Position numbers and translations under genes: made by a program
The notes under the pieces: generated by a model
The model's database searches: none
Told to the model about the DNA's origin: nothing
Seen by the model: only the letters and a program-made list of their open reading frames with translations
Shown here: positions 18,327-26,374 of the stretch, piece by piece
How the letters are laid out: every line of letters begins with the position of its first letter
Position numbering within the stretch: position 1 is the stretch's first letter
Origin: Gordonia polyisoprenivorans NBRC 16320 = JCM 10675
Lineage (GTDB): Bacteria > Actinomycetota > Actinomycetes > Mycobacteriales > Mycobacteriaceae
NCBI RefSeq assembly: GCF_000241325.1
Contig: NZ_BAEI01000054.1
Coordinates: forward strand, 1-64,000
Direction: 5' to 3'
Length of the DNA: 64,000 nt

Positions 18327-19874
18327 TCAGACGTTCGAGGGCCAATACGCCTTGCGGAGAATGCCTTTCACGAGCTTGCCGGTGGGGGTCCGGGGTAGGT
18401 CGTCGACGAAGTCGACCGAACGGGGCACCTTGTAGCCCGCGATCTTCTCGCGCGTGAAGTCGAGCAACTCGGCGGCGAGCTCATCGGAGGGTGAGAACCC
18501 GGGCGCGAGTTGGACACACGCCTTGGCGACCTCGCCGAGATCGGGATCGGGGACGCCGATCACACCGACATCGAACACGGCCGGATGGGTGACGAGGACG
18601 TTCTCGGCCTCCTGCGGGTAGATGTTGACCCCGCCGGAAATGATCATGAAGGCCTTGCGGTCGGTGAGGTAGAGGTAGCCGTCCTCGTCGACGTAGCCGA
18701 CGTCGCCGGTGGTCGACCAGTTGTCGTGCGCGGGGTGCCGCGCCTGGGCGGTCTTCTCCGGGTCGTTGTGGTATTCGAAGACGGCCTCCTCGCGCTCGAA
18801 GTAGACCAGTCCGACCTCGCCGGTGGGCAGATCGTTGCCGTCCTCGTCGCAGATGTGCACCACGCCGAGTAGCGGCTTGCCCACCGAACCAGGATGATCC
18901 AGTGCCTCCTGGGGTCCGATGAACGTGGCTCCGGCGGCCTCGGTGGAGGCGTAGTACTCGTGGATCACCGGGCCCCACCACTCGATCATGGCGCGCTTGA
19001 CCTCGGCCGGGCAGGGCGCGGCGGCGTGAATGGCGACCTTCATGCTCGAGACGTCGTACCGGGAGCGGACCTCCTCGGGCAGTTTCAGCATGCGGATGAA
19101 CATGGTGGGCACCCACTGGCTGTGGGTGACGTGATAGGTCTCGATGAGTCGCAGGGCTTCCTCGGGTTCGAAGCGGTCCATGAACACCACGGTGCCGCCC
19201 ACCGAATTGGTGGTGCCGCAATACCGCAGTGGCGCAGCGTGATACAGCGGCGCGGGGGAGAGGTAGACGGAATTCTCGTCGAATCCGTACATCGGGGCGA
19301 ACACGGCGGTGTAGGCGTCGGGGATCTCGTCGACCTGGCCTTGCGGCAGTGGGGTCTGGATTCCCTTGGGCCGTCCGGTGGTTCCCGACGAGTAGAGCAT
19401 GTCGGTGCCGCGGGGCTGATCGGTTCGCGGCTGCGACGACGCGCTCGCGAGGACCTTCTCGTACGAGTCGAAGCCGGGCAGTTCGCCGCCCCAGACGAGG
19501 CGGTGTCCGGGTGCGGCGAGGGCGGGGAGTTCACCCGCACGCTCTACGGCGTGCGCCACCGACGCCCCCGCGAAGACAACCTGCGCGTTGGAGTCGGAGA
19601 GGATGTAATTGGTCTCCTCGGCCGTCAGGTGATGGTTGATCGCGGTGACGTACATGCCGCTGCGCAGCGCCGCCCAGTAGACCTCGAAGCTGTGCAGGTC
19701 GTTCTCGGAGACCACGGCGATCGCATCCCCGGACTTCAGGCCGAGGGAGTGGAGATGATTGGCCAGGCGTGTGGAGTTCTCGTCGAGTTCTCGGTAGGTC
19801 AACTGCTCGCCGGTCGAGGCGCGGATGACGGCGGGCTTGTCGGGGGTACGGGCGGCGAAGACTCCAGGGAACAC
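18327..19874 (-). CDS. Acyl-CoA ligase (FadD-like, ANL superfamily)
   Basis: A 515-residue adenylate-forming enzyme with P-loop YSSGTTGRPKG, motif YYASTEAAG, TGDVGYVDEDGYLYLTDR, hinge region GGVNIYPQE and the C-terminal lysine in RTPTGKLVKG. It should convert a carboxylic acid to its CoA thioester via an acyl-adenylate. FadD4-like members of this type activate fatty or steroid side-chain acids, but the substrate is not readable. The GTG at 19874 has GGAGAG at good spacing. It is divergent from the large SARP-type regulator, with a 105-bp intergenic region holding an inverted repeat, so the regulator may control it. It converges with the ABC-F gene, leaving a 42-bp gap. Confidence 0.88.
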   Translation of the reverse strand: MFPGVFAARTPDKPAVIRASTGEQLTYRELDENSTRLANHLHSLGLKSGDAIAVVSENDLHSFEVYWAALRSGMYVTAINHHLTAEETNYILSDSNAQVVFAGASVAHAVERAGELPALAAPGHRLVWGGELPGFDSYEKVLASASSQPRTDQPRGTDMLYSSGTTGRPKGIQTPLPQGQVDEIPDAYTAVFAPMYGFDENSVYLSPAPLYHAAPLRYCGTTNSVGGTVVFMDRFEPEEALRLIETYHVTHSQWVPTMFIRMLKLPEEVRSRYDVSSMKVAIHAAAPCPAEVKRAMIEWWGPVIHEYYASTEAAGATFIGPQEALDHPGSVGKPLLGVVHICDEDGNDLPTGEVGLVYFEREEAVFEYHNDPEKTAQARHPAHDNWSTTGDVGYVDEDGYLYLTDRKAFMIISGGVNIYPQEAENVLVTHPAVFDVGVIGVPDPDLGEVAKACVQLAPGFSPSDELAAELLDFTREKIAGYKVPRSVDFVDDLPRTPTGKLVKGILRKAYWPSNV

Positions 19875-19923
19875 GATCTCTCCTCATCGGCGATGACAAC
19901 TGTAAGCAAGGTTATAGCGAGCG

Positions 19924-19940
19924 CTCACTCGGTAGGTGAG
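19924..19940. promoter_or_regulatory. Inverted repeat in the divergent ligase/regulator intergenic region
   Basis: CTCAC (19924-19928) and GTGAG (19936-19940) form an inverted repeat with a 7-nt spacer. It directly follows the self-complementary GAGCGCTC, within the 105 bp between the acyl-CoA ligase and the SARP-type regulator. It may be an operator for the adjacent regulator, though SARP proteins more often bind direct repeats, so this is tentative. Confidence 0.35.
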
Positions 19941-19979
19941 AATCTGTCCGAATCGCCCGAATCCGTTTATCGTCGTCAC

Positions 19980-22814
19980 ATGCCATTCGAGGTCCGCGTT
20001 CTGGGCGCGCTGGCGGTGCATGTCGACGGGGTCGAGGTGCCGTTGGGGGGCCCGCTGCCACGAGCCCTGCTGTCGCGTCTGTTGATCGCGGGTGGCGAGG
20101 TGGTGTCGGCGTCGACGATCATCGACGATCTGTGGCATCAGAGCCCGCCACGGACGGCCACCGGAACTCTGCAGGCTTATGTCTCGACGCTGCGACGCGT
20201 TCTCGAGCCGGCGCACGCACAGAAGTCGCCGGAGGTGCTCGTCCGCACCGGAAGCGGCTACCGATTGCTCATCCCTCACGACGCAGTGGATGCGAATGCC
20301 TTTGTCGCACAAGCGCAGCGAGGGCGCGCCCTACTCGAGTCCGGCAACGCCGCGGCGGCGCGTGACATCCTCGCGCAGGCGCTGGCCCGGTGGCGCGGAC
20401 CGGCGTACAGCGACATCGAGGGTTGGGAGTTCGCCGAGATCGAAGCCACGCGCCTCGCCGCGGTGCGAGCCGACGCCGTCGACGACCACCTCGCCGCGAC
20501 GAGTGCATGTGGCGACCACGAGTCGGTCATCGTCGAGTTGTCCGCCCTCCTGCGTGCCGATCCGCTGCGGGAGAAGCGCTGGGAACTGCTCGCTCTGACG
20601 CAGTACCGTGCGGGTCGGCAGGCGCAGGCATTGGAGAGCCTGCGGACTGCGCGCGGCGTGCTCGCCGACGAGATCGGCGCCGATCCCGGACCGTCGCTGG
20701 TGGCCCTGCAGGAAGCCATCCTGCGACACGATCCCGGTTTGATCGTCGACGTGGAGCACCACGCCCGCGCTCGTCTGGGACGTCACATCCCGGTCGCGCT
20801 CACTTCCTTCGTCGGGCGGCGCGACGACCTCGCCGACATCGAGCGCGCACTCGGAACCGATCGACTGGTGACGCTCACGGGACCGGGCGGCATCGGCAAA
20901 ACACGTCTGGCGATGGCGGTTGCCGCGGCGCGCTCCGACCACGACGGTCCGTGGTTCGTCGATGCCTCGGGCACCCGGGATCACGACTCCCTCGTCGAGG
21001 CCACGACGCGCGTGCTCGGCGTCACCGCGAGCGGTGGAGTCGACGTGCTCACCGCACTGCTGAGCTCGCGCCGAACGCTACTCGTCCTCGACAACTGTGA
21101 GCACGTGGCAGGCGAGGTCGCGAAGCTCGTCCTGGCGCTGCTGACCGGATGCCCCGGCGTGCGGGTGCTCGCCACCAGCCGGGTGCGGCTCGGTGTTCCC
21201 GGTGAGCATGTCCACGTTGTCGGACCGCTGCGCGAGGCCGCAACACTGTTCACCGAACGCGCGCCTCGCGCCGCGCGCAGCGAGGACCCGGCCGACATCG
21301 TCACCCTGTGCCGGGCCCTCGACAATCTGCCCCTGGCAATCGAACTCGCGGCCGCGCGGACCTCGATGTTGTCGGTGCGGCAACTGCACCACCTGTTGAT
21401 CGATCGGTTCGCACTGCTGCGCACCGCGCGAGCCGCGTTACCGGGTACGGCGGGTGAGCGTCACTCGAGCATGTACGCGGCCATCGAGGGGTCCTACCGT
21501 GCCCTCGACGAATCGCAACGGCGGTTGTTCGAGGCGCTGACGGTGTTCGCAGGCGGATTCGATCACGGCGCAGCCGAAGCGGTGACCGGACACGGGTCGC
21601 GTCTGCTCGGTGACCTCGAGGCGCTCATCGACTCCTCGATGGTGACCGTCCTCGGTGGCGACCCGCGGCGCTACCGCATCCTGGATACGCTGCGCGAGTT
21701 CGCCGTCGACCATCTTGATGAATCCCGCGCCGCCGCCTTGCAAGCAGCGCACCTGCGGTGGGTGCGCGCGATGAGCGCCGAGGTCGATGCGGGACTGCGC
21801 GGTCCCGACACCCTTGCCTGGACGCGTCGTCTCGACGCCGAGATGCCCAACATTCATGCGGCGCTGGCGCGGTGCCGCCACGCCGACCCGGCGGCGTACA
21901 CGCAGATCGTCGGTGGCATCTTCTGGTACTGGTACCGTCGCGGCCACGTCGACGAGGGGCTGCGAATGCTGCGACCGGCCCTGACGGTGGCCGACGACCC
22001 CGGCATTCCCGTTGCCGACAGGCTGCGTGCGCTGTGCGGCGCGCTCGTGATCGCCTATCTCGCAGGTGATCTGGATGTGCTGCGCGACTCGATGGGGCGT
22101 CTTGACGCGACTCTGTCCAGCGCGCCACTGGACATGACCAGTCGTGACGACCGTCTTGCCCACGCCGATGCCGCGGTGACCCTGGGATTCTTCCAGGGTG
22201 GTGCCGGTGCGGTCGAGTCCGGCATCGCCCTGGCTCGCGGCGCCTTGTCGGTGGCGACGTCCGACGGGCTGCCGCAGGTCGCGGCGGAGGCCCGGATGGC
22301 GCTCGGCGCCGCGTGTTTTCGCGCCGGTGACCACGATGCGGCCGATGACGAACTCGCCCTGGCGGTCGAGCTCGGGCGCGAGTGCGGATACGACTGGTTG
22401 GTCGCCTCGGCGTTGTGGATCCATGCCAAGAACGACATCGCGCGCGGCCGGGTGCACGGCCCGGCACAGGAGAAGCTGACCGAGATGATCGCGGCCTGCG
22501 AACGGATCGACGATCTGACGTCCTGGATGGTGGCCGTCTACACGCTCGCCTACGTCGAGTTCGTCCGGGGCGAACACGAGGCCGCCGCCTGTCTGCTCGG
22601 GGTGGCCGACCACCACGGTGCAGTGACCGGATATCGGCCGGAGCGGATGGACATCATCGATCTCGCCTCGTACGGACACGAGATGACCGAGGGGATCGAC
22701 GCGCAGGTGCTGGGGGAGGGGATGGCGACGGGTCGTGCGCTCGAGCGCGCCGCGGTCGCCGAGCTGATCCGCGAACGCGTCGCCGCGGCGGGCCGGAATC
22801 CCGCGATCGGGTAG
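19980..22814 (+). CDS. AfsR/SARP-type transcriptional regulator with NB-ARC and TPR regions
   Basis: A 944-residue regulator. Residues 1-95 form an OmpR-like winged helix of the SARP type (FEVRVLGALAVHVDG to VRTGSGYRLLI). About 95-245 is the bacterial transcriptional activation domain (ADPLREKRWELLALTQYRAGRQAQAL). A NOD-type ATPase follows, with Walker A TGPGGIGKTRLA near 297 and Walker B LLVLDNCEH near 366. The C-terminal part is helical and TPR-like. Such AfsR-class proteins activate secondary-metabolite or nutrient genes in response to signals sensed by the TPR part. The ATG at 19980 directly precedes the SARP fold; the longer open frame upstream is antisense to the ligase. Likely targets are the divergent ligase and possibly the flanking five-gene operon (inference). 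Confidence 0.87.
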   Translation: MPFEVRVLGALAVHVDGVEVPLGGPLPRALLSRLLIAGGEVVSASTIIDDLWHQSPPRTATGTLQAYVSTLRRVLEPAHAQKSPEVLVRTGSGYRLLIPHDAVDANAFVAQAQRGRALLESGNAAAARDILAQALARWRGPAYSDIEGWEFAEIEATRLAAVRADAVDDHLAATSACGDHESVIVELSALLRADPLREKRWELLALTQYRAGRQAQALESLRTARGVLADEIGADPGPSLVALQEAILRHDPGLIVDVEHHARARLGRHIPVALTSFVGRRDDLADIERALGTDRLVTLTGPGGIGKTRLAMAVAAARSDHDGPWFVDASGTRDHDSLVEATTRVLGVTASGGVDVLTALLSSRRTLLVLDNCEHVAGEVAKLVLALLTGCPGVRVLATSRVRLGVPGEHVHVVGPLREAATLFTERAPRAARSEDPADIVTLCRALDNLPLAIELAAARTSMLSVRQLHHLLIDRFALLRTARAALPGTAGERHSSMYAAIEGSYRALDESQRRLFEALTVFAGGFDHGAAEAVTGHGSRLLGDLEALIDSSMVTVLGGDPRRYRILDTLREFAVDHLDESRAAALQAAHLRWVRAMSAEVDAGLRGPDTLAWTRRLDAEMPNIHAALARCRHADPAAYTQIVGGIFWYWYRRGHVDEGLRMLRPALTVADDPGIPVADRLRALCGALVIAYLAGDLDVLRDSMGRLDATLSSAPLDMTSRDDRLAHADAAVTLGFFQGGAGAVESGIALARGALSVATSDGLPQVAAEARMALGAACFRAGDHDAADDELALAVELGRECGYDWLVASALWIHAKNDIARGRVHGPAQEKLTEMIAACERIDDLTSWMVAVYTLAYVEFVRGEHEAAACLLGVADHHGAVTGYRPERMDIIDLASYGHEMTEGIDAQVLGEGMATGRALERAAVAELIRERVAAAGRNPAIG

Positions 22815-22962
22815 ATCGCGGGTATGGGCGGAGATCAGTTCTCGCCGGCCGGGTTCGCCGTGGCCGGGTCGCTCTCCAAGTGATTTACCAGTGCCACCGA
22901 TCATGCTGTCGGCACCGAGTTCTCCGTCATCGGAGAGCCCCGATTCACCGAGGACATGTCCC

Positions 22963-23646
22963 ATGATCATCGAGAACTCCCCATCCGCGGAGTCGACGGG
23001 TACCGATCCCGGCCGTCGGAGAACCGACGATCTCTCCCCCGACCCCACGTTGCCGACCAACCGGGTACAGATGATCGGGTCGGCCCTCGTGGTCGGCGCG
23101 ATGAGCTGGGGAGTCGCACTCACGTGTCTCGACGGTGTGGACGGGTTCGGTGCCGCCTCACTCCTCACCGGGATCGCTGCGCTGATGTTCCAGGCGGCGC
23201 TACTGGGGTTGCTGCACCTGCAGTACCGCGATCGGGCCATGACCGGTAAGGGTGGCGCCGCGCGGGTGGCGCGTATCGGATACACGGCGCAGGCCGTGGT
23301 GCTCGCCGGCGCGATGGTCTCGACCACGCTCGACGCGTTCTGGCTCATCCAGGGCTCGCTCGTGTGGACGGTGTTCGACTCGTGCTGGCCGTTGTCGATG
23401 CTCGGCATGCTGATCATCGGCATTCGCGTCGCGATCGCCGGTCGTTGGCATGGCGCTCTGCGGTGGCAGACGCTGTTCGCGCAGAGCTGGCTGGTGTGGG
23501 GAATCCCGTTGTCGGCGTTGGGGTTCGTCGGTTCAGTACTCGGTGGTGCGCAGATCGTCCTCGGGTATGGGGTCCTCGGCGGGCTGCTCGTCGCGTGGCC
23601 CGCCCGGGGACGAACGGCGTCGACCGCGTGGTCACACGACAGGTGA
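22963..23646 (+). CDS. Membrane protein of unknown function
   Basis: A 227-residue protein with a polar N-terminus of about 40 residues and about five hydrophobic segments (for example MIGSALVVGAMSWGVALTC and the stretch after LLTGIAALMFQAA). No family or motif is recognised. The ATG at 22963 was chosen over a GTG at 22891 because GAGGAC lies 8 nt upstream. It follows the SARP regulator by 148 bp, a gap that contains only a short hairpin (CTCCG-TCAT-CGGAG), so it may have its own promoter. It converges with the aminotransferase gene. Confidence 0.62.
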   Translation: MIIENSPSAESTGTDPGRRRTDDLSPDPTLPTNRVQMIGSALVVGAMSWGVALTCLDGVDGFGAASLLTGIAALMFQAALLGLLHLQYRDRAMTGKGGAARVARIGYTAQAVVLAGAMVSTTLDAFWLIQGSLVWTVFDSCWPLSMLGMLIIGIRVAIAGRWHGALRWQTLFAQSWLVWGIPLSALGFVGSVLGGAQIVLGYGVLGGLLVAWPARGRTASTAWSHDR

Positions 23647-23667
23647 CTCCCGCACGGGCGGCGGGGA

Positions 23668-24663
23668 TCAGGCGACGCTGCGGCGCAGTGCTGCCTCGAT
23701 GGCGTCGCCGACCATGGGGTCGCCCACCGTGAGCCGGAAACCATGTGTGCCACAGACCTTGCCCTGAATTCCCGATCGGGTCAGCAGGTGGTCGAGGGTG
23801 AGTCCGTCGGGGCCGGGGACATAGACGAAGTTGGCCTCACCGGCCAGCGTGGGGTAGCCCAGTTGCTCGAGTTGCGCTGCCAGCCGAGTGCGCTCGGCGC
23901 GGACGGCTCCGACCCGATCTCGGATCTCACCGTCGGCGCCGAGCACCGCCGTCACCGCGGCGGCGGCGGTGGTGCTCACCGCGAACGGCAACTCGCGTCT
24001 GAGGATCCCCGCCATCGCCTCGTGACCGCCGAATGCGTAACCCGCGCGCAGTCCGGCCAGACCGTAGGCCTTCGAGAACGTGCGCAGCACCACGAGGTGC
24101 GCACATCGCGAGATCAGGTCGAGCACGTCGGGTGGCGACGAGCAGTACTCCACATATGCCTGATCGAGCACCACTCGGGTCGACACCGGAATCCGGGCGA
24201 GCAGGTCGGACAATGCGTCCGCGTCGACGGTGAGTCCGGTCGGATTGTGCGGTGAGCACACGATGACCGCTGCGGTGTCGGGTCCGATCGCGGCGGTGAG
24301 CGCCTCCAGGTCCGGGCGACCGCCGGCGTCGAGCGGCGTGGTGCGCAGGTGGCCGCCGATCATGCCGGCCAGGAGTGCGAATCCGTCGAAGGTCGGTGCA
24401 GGCGTGAGGATCACCGGCGACGAGATCCCGCGGATGTGGGCGCGCTGCACCGCATCGGCGAGGATGGCGTGGGCCAGGGCGGTCGCGCCCGGCCCGACGC
24501 TCACCTGGGCGGGGTCGAGTCCGATGTGTGCGGCGATCGCGCGGCGTGTGGTGTCGGCTCCGAATTCGGGATAGCGATGGACGGTGTCGGACGCCGCGGC
24601 GATCGCCGCCGCCACCGAGGGCGGTGGCGGCAGGTGTGACTCGTTGAGATCGCAGCGGATCAC
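23668..24663 (-). CDS. PLP-dependent aminotransferase, class I/II (HisC/CobD-like)
   Basis: A 331-residue fold-type I PLP enzyme. It has the N-terminal LNESHLPPPPSV motif typical of the HisC/CobD group, PHNPTG (about 185), LDQAYVEY and the cofactor lysine in RTFSKAYGLAGLRAGY. HisC-like aminotransferases act on histidinol phosphate or aromatic and other keto acids, and some CobD-like members are decarboxylases. This copy is embedded in a biosynthetic operon rather than a his operon. The GTG at 24663 overlaps the TGA of the KAS III-like gene by 4 nt. It is the last gene of the iron-box operon beginning at 29684. It may aminate the ketone made by the ThDP or KAS III-like enzyme (inference). Confidence 0.85.
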   Translation of the reverse strand: MIRCDLNESHLPPPPSVAAAIAAASDTVHRYPEFGADTTRRAIAAHIGLDPAQVSVGPGATALAHAILADAVQRAHIRGISSPVILTPAPTFDGFALLAGMIGGHLRTTPLDAGGRPDLEALTAAIGPDTAAVIVCSPHNPTGLTVDADALSDLLARIPVSTRVVLDQAYVEYCSSPPDVLDLISRCAHLVVLRTFSKAYGLAGLRAGYAFGGHEAMAGILRRELPFAVSTTAAAAVTAVLGADGEIRDRVGAVRAERTRLAAQLEQLGYPTLAGEANFVYVPGPDGLTLDHLLTRSGIQGKVCGTHGFRLTVGDPMVGDAIEAALRRSVA

Positions 24664-25712
24664 GAGCGGCCCGACCACCGCACGGCGGCTGCCGCGGCGA
24701 AATCGCCGGCGTGAGCGAAGGCCGCCATCATGATCACATCCGGGTCGCGCAGGCGGCCGCTGTCGATCAGTGCGTCGAGTGTCATCGGGATGCCCACGGC
24801 GAACAGGTTGCCGCACTCCTCGAAGGTGTCGGGATGCCGCTCGGCCGGAAGTTCCAGTGCCTCACGCCAATTGCGTAAGAAGATGCGGTTGGGTTGGTTG
24901 GTGATCAACCAGTCGAGATCGCGGGGTCGGATGTCGATGGCCGTGGCGGCCTCGATTGCGACCTCGGGGACGAGCCGATTGCCGCGGGTCAGCACCTTGG
25001 CGATCTTGGACTCGGTGAAGCCGACGTGGATCTGTCCGGGGCCCGATTCCCAGTACTTGCGGGCCGGCTCGGACACCGCGGTCATGTCCGCCGAATACTC
25101 ACCGTGCGAGCGGCATACGGTGGTCAGCACCGGATTGGGGCCGTCGCCGAGCATCAGGGTCGCGACCGCCGCGCCGTCGCCGGGGATGGCGGCCTGCGCC
25201 TTGCCGCGTACCTGCTCCTGGGTGAAGATCTGTCCGGCACTGTTCTGGGCCAGCGCGAGGAGCGCCGTGCCGCCGCCGCGGGCACGCAGCAGCGCTCCGC
25301 CGACCTCGATCATGTGCAGGAAGGCGGCGCAGCCACCGTTGTGCACATCGAGGACCGTGGTGGGGCGCAGGCCCAGACGGTGGGCCAATTCGCCCGCGCA
25401 CCCGCGCACCGGGACCTCCGGCAACTGGCTGTGGGTCACCACGATGTCGACGTCGTCGAGGTGACCGGCGCCGTGACGGGCGATGAGTCGTTGCGCCGCG
25501 GCCACCATCATGTCGGCGTTGGACTCGTCGGCGCCGGCATGGTGGCGGTGGGCGGGTGCCCGGAACATGACGTTGTCGGCGAGGTCGTCGTCCAGCGCGA
25601 ACTGCGCGAAATATGCTGCCGGAACCCGGTTCTCGGGGCGGTACGTCGCGATATCGCCCAGGTACAGGTCGGTCGGCTCGGCATGTGCGGTCGTCTGGGC
25701 ACGTGCGGTCAT
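24660..25712 (-). CDS. KAS III-like (thiolase-fold) enzyme with altered active site
   Basis: A 350-residue thiolase-fold protein of the 3-oxoacyl-ACP synthase III superfamily. Supporting blocks are DIVVTHSQLPEVPVRG, the nucleophile region HNGGCAAFLH with Cys, GDGAAVATLMLGDG and the C-terminal half ITNQPNRIFLRNW with ECGNLFAVGIPMTLD. FabH has an H-x-x-N element where this protein reads N-Q-P-N, and the glycine-rich C-terminus is replaced by FAHAGDF. A non-decarboxylative role, such as acyl transfer to N, O or S as in CerJ- or PqsBC-like enzymes, is possible. The ATG at 25712 overlaps the SRPBCC gene stop (ATGA). The frame is open upstream, but the coupled start is preferred. Confidence 0.8.
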   Translation of the reverse strand: MTARAQTTAHAEPTDLYLGDIATYRPENRVPAAYFAQFALDDDLADNVMFRAPAHRHHAGADESNADMMVAAAQRLIARHGAGHLDDVDIVVTHSQLPEVPVRGCAGELAHRLGLRPTTVLDVHNGGCAAFLHMIEVGGALLRARGGGTALLALAQNSAGQIFTQEQVRGKAQAAIPGDGAAVATLMLGDGPNPVLTTVCRSHGEYSADMTAVSEPARKYWESGPGQIHVGFTESKIAKVLTRGNRLVPEVAIEAATAIDIRPRDLDWLITNQPNRIFLRNWREALELPAERHPDTFEECGNLFAVGIPMTLDALIDSGRLRDPDVIMMAAFAHAGDFAAAAAVRWSGRS

Positions 25713-26374
25713 CTTCTCATCCATTCGGGGGTCAGCGGCAGGCCGGTGCGATGGCGGCGTTCGGCGATGGCGGTGAGATTGTCGAGTTCGACCTGATGGC
25801 CCGCGGCGAACATGTCCCACAGATCGCCGACCCACTCCTCACGACCGGGCGGGACGGTGTCGGGGAAGGGATTGCGGTCGTAGAACGGATGGCGGCAATT
25901 GGTCCACAGCACGACTGATCCCGGCCGGTTCAGCACGAGGTGGGCGTCGACGACCCGCATCAGATAGATCATCCAGAGGTGATCGGGTTGGTCCCAGGCA
26001 CAGTGGTAGTCGACGGTCATCGCTCCCGGGTCGGCGACGGTGCGGACATAGATGGCGGTGTCGGTATTGAGCCGGTCGGTACCCACCCACAGCCCGGCGG
26101 TCTCGGTCCGGCGCAGATCCCTTGTGCTGTAGGTCCATTCCTCCAGAGATCGGGTGTCGGAAAGCCAATCGAACAGTTCTCGCGGCGGTGCGTCGACGTA
26201 TCCGTGCACGGTGCAGAACTCGCCGTAGATCTGATCGTGCGGATACACCGACCGCACCCGGTCGACGAGCATCGGGGTGCTCTGCGCACGCGAATGCGTC
26301 TCGACCCGGATGACGCCGGGCAGCGGTTCGGCGGGATCGAGATCGGAGAGAGCGCCCGTGGTATCGGTGGTCAT
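25709..26374 (-). CDS. SRPBCC (START-like) domain protein
   Basis: A 221-residue soluble protein. The central part, from about VHGYVDAPPRELFDWLSDTRSLEEWTY to the C-terminal long helix (GDLWDMFAAGHQVELDNLTAIAERR), fits the SRPBCC/START helix-grip fold. That fold binds hydrophobic ligands in polyketide aromatases/cyclases and hydroxylase subunits. No catalytic residue can be assigned with confidence. Its ATG overlaps the ThDP gene stop by 4 nt, and its stop overlaps the KAS III-like start by 4 nt. This places it strictly in stoichiometry with both enzymes. A cyclase or intermediate-shielding role in the pathway is a reasonable guess. Confidence 0.7.
   Translation of the reverse strand: MTTDTTGALSDLDPAEPLPGVIRVETHSRAQSTPMLVDRVRSVYPHDQIYGEFCTVHGYVDAPPRELFDWLSDTRSLEEWTYSTRDLRRTETAGLWVGTDRLNTDTAIYVRTVADPGAMTVDYHCAWDQPDHLWMIYLMRVVDAHLVLNRPGSVVLWTNCRHPFYDRNPFPDTVPPGREEWVGDLWDMFAAGHQVELDNLTAIAERRHRTGLPLTPEWMRR

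Noticed and set aside
18285-18345. Hairpin (CGAACG/CGTTCG) between the ABC-F and acyl-CoA ligase genes as a terminator
   Set aside because: The stem is only 6 bp with a 9-nt loop and overlaps the ligase stop codon; too weak to call.
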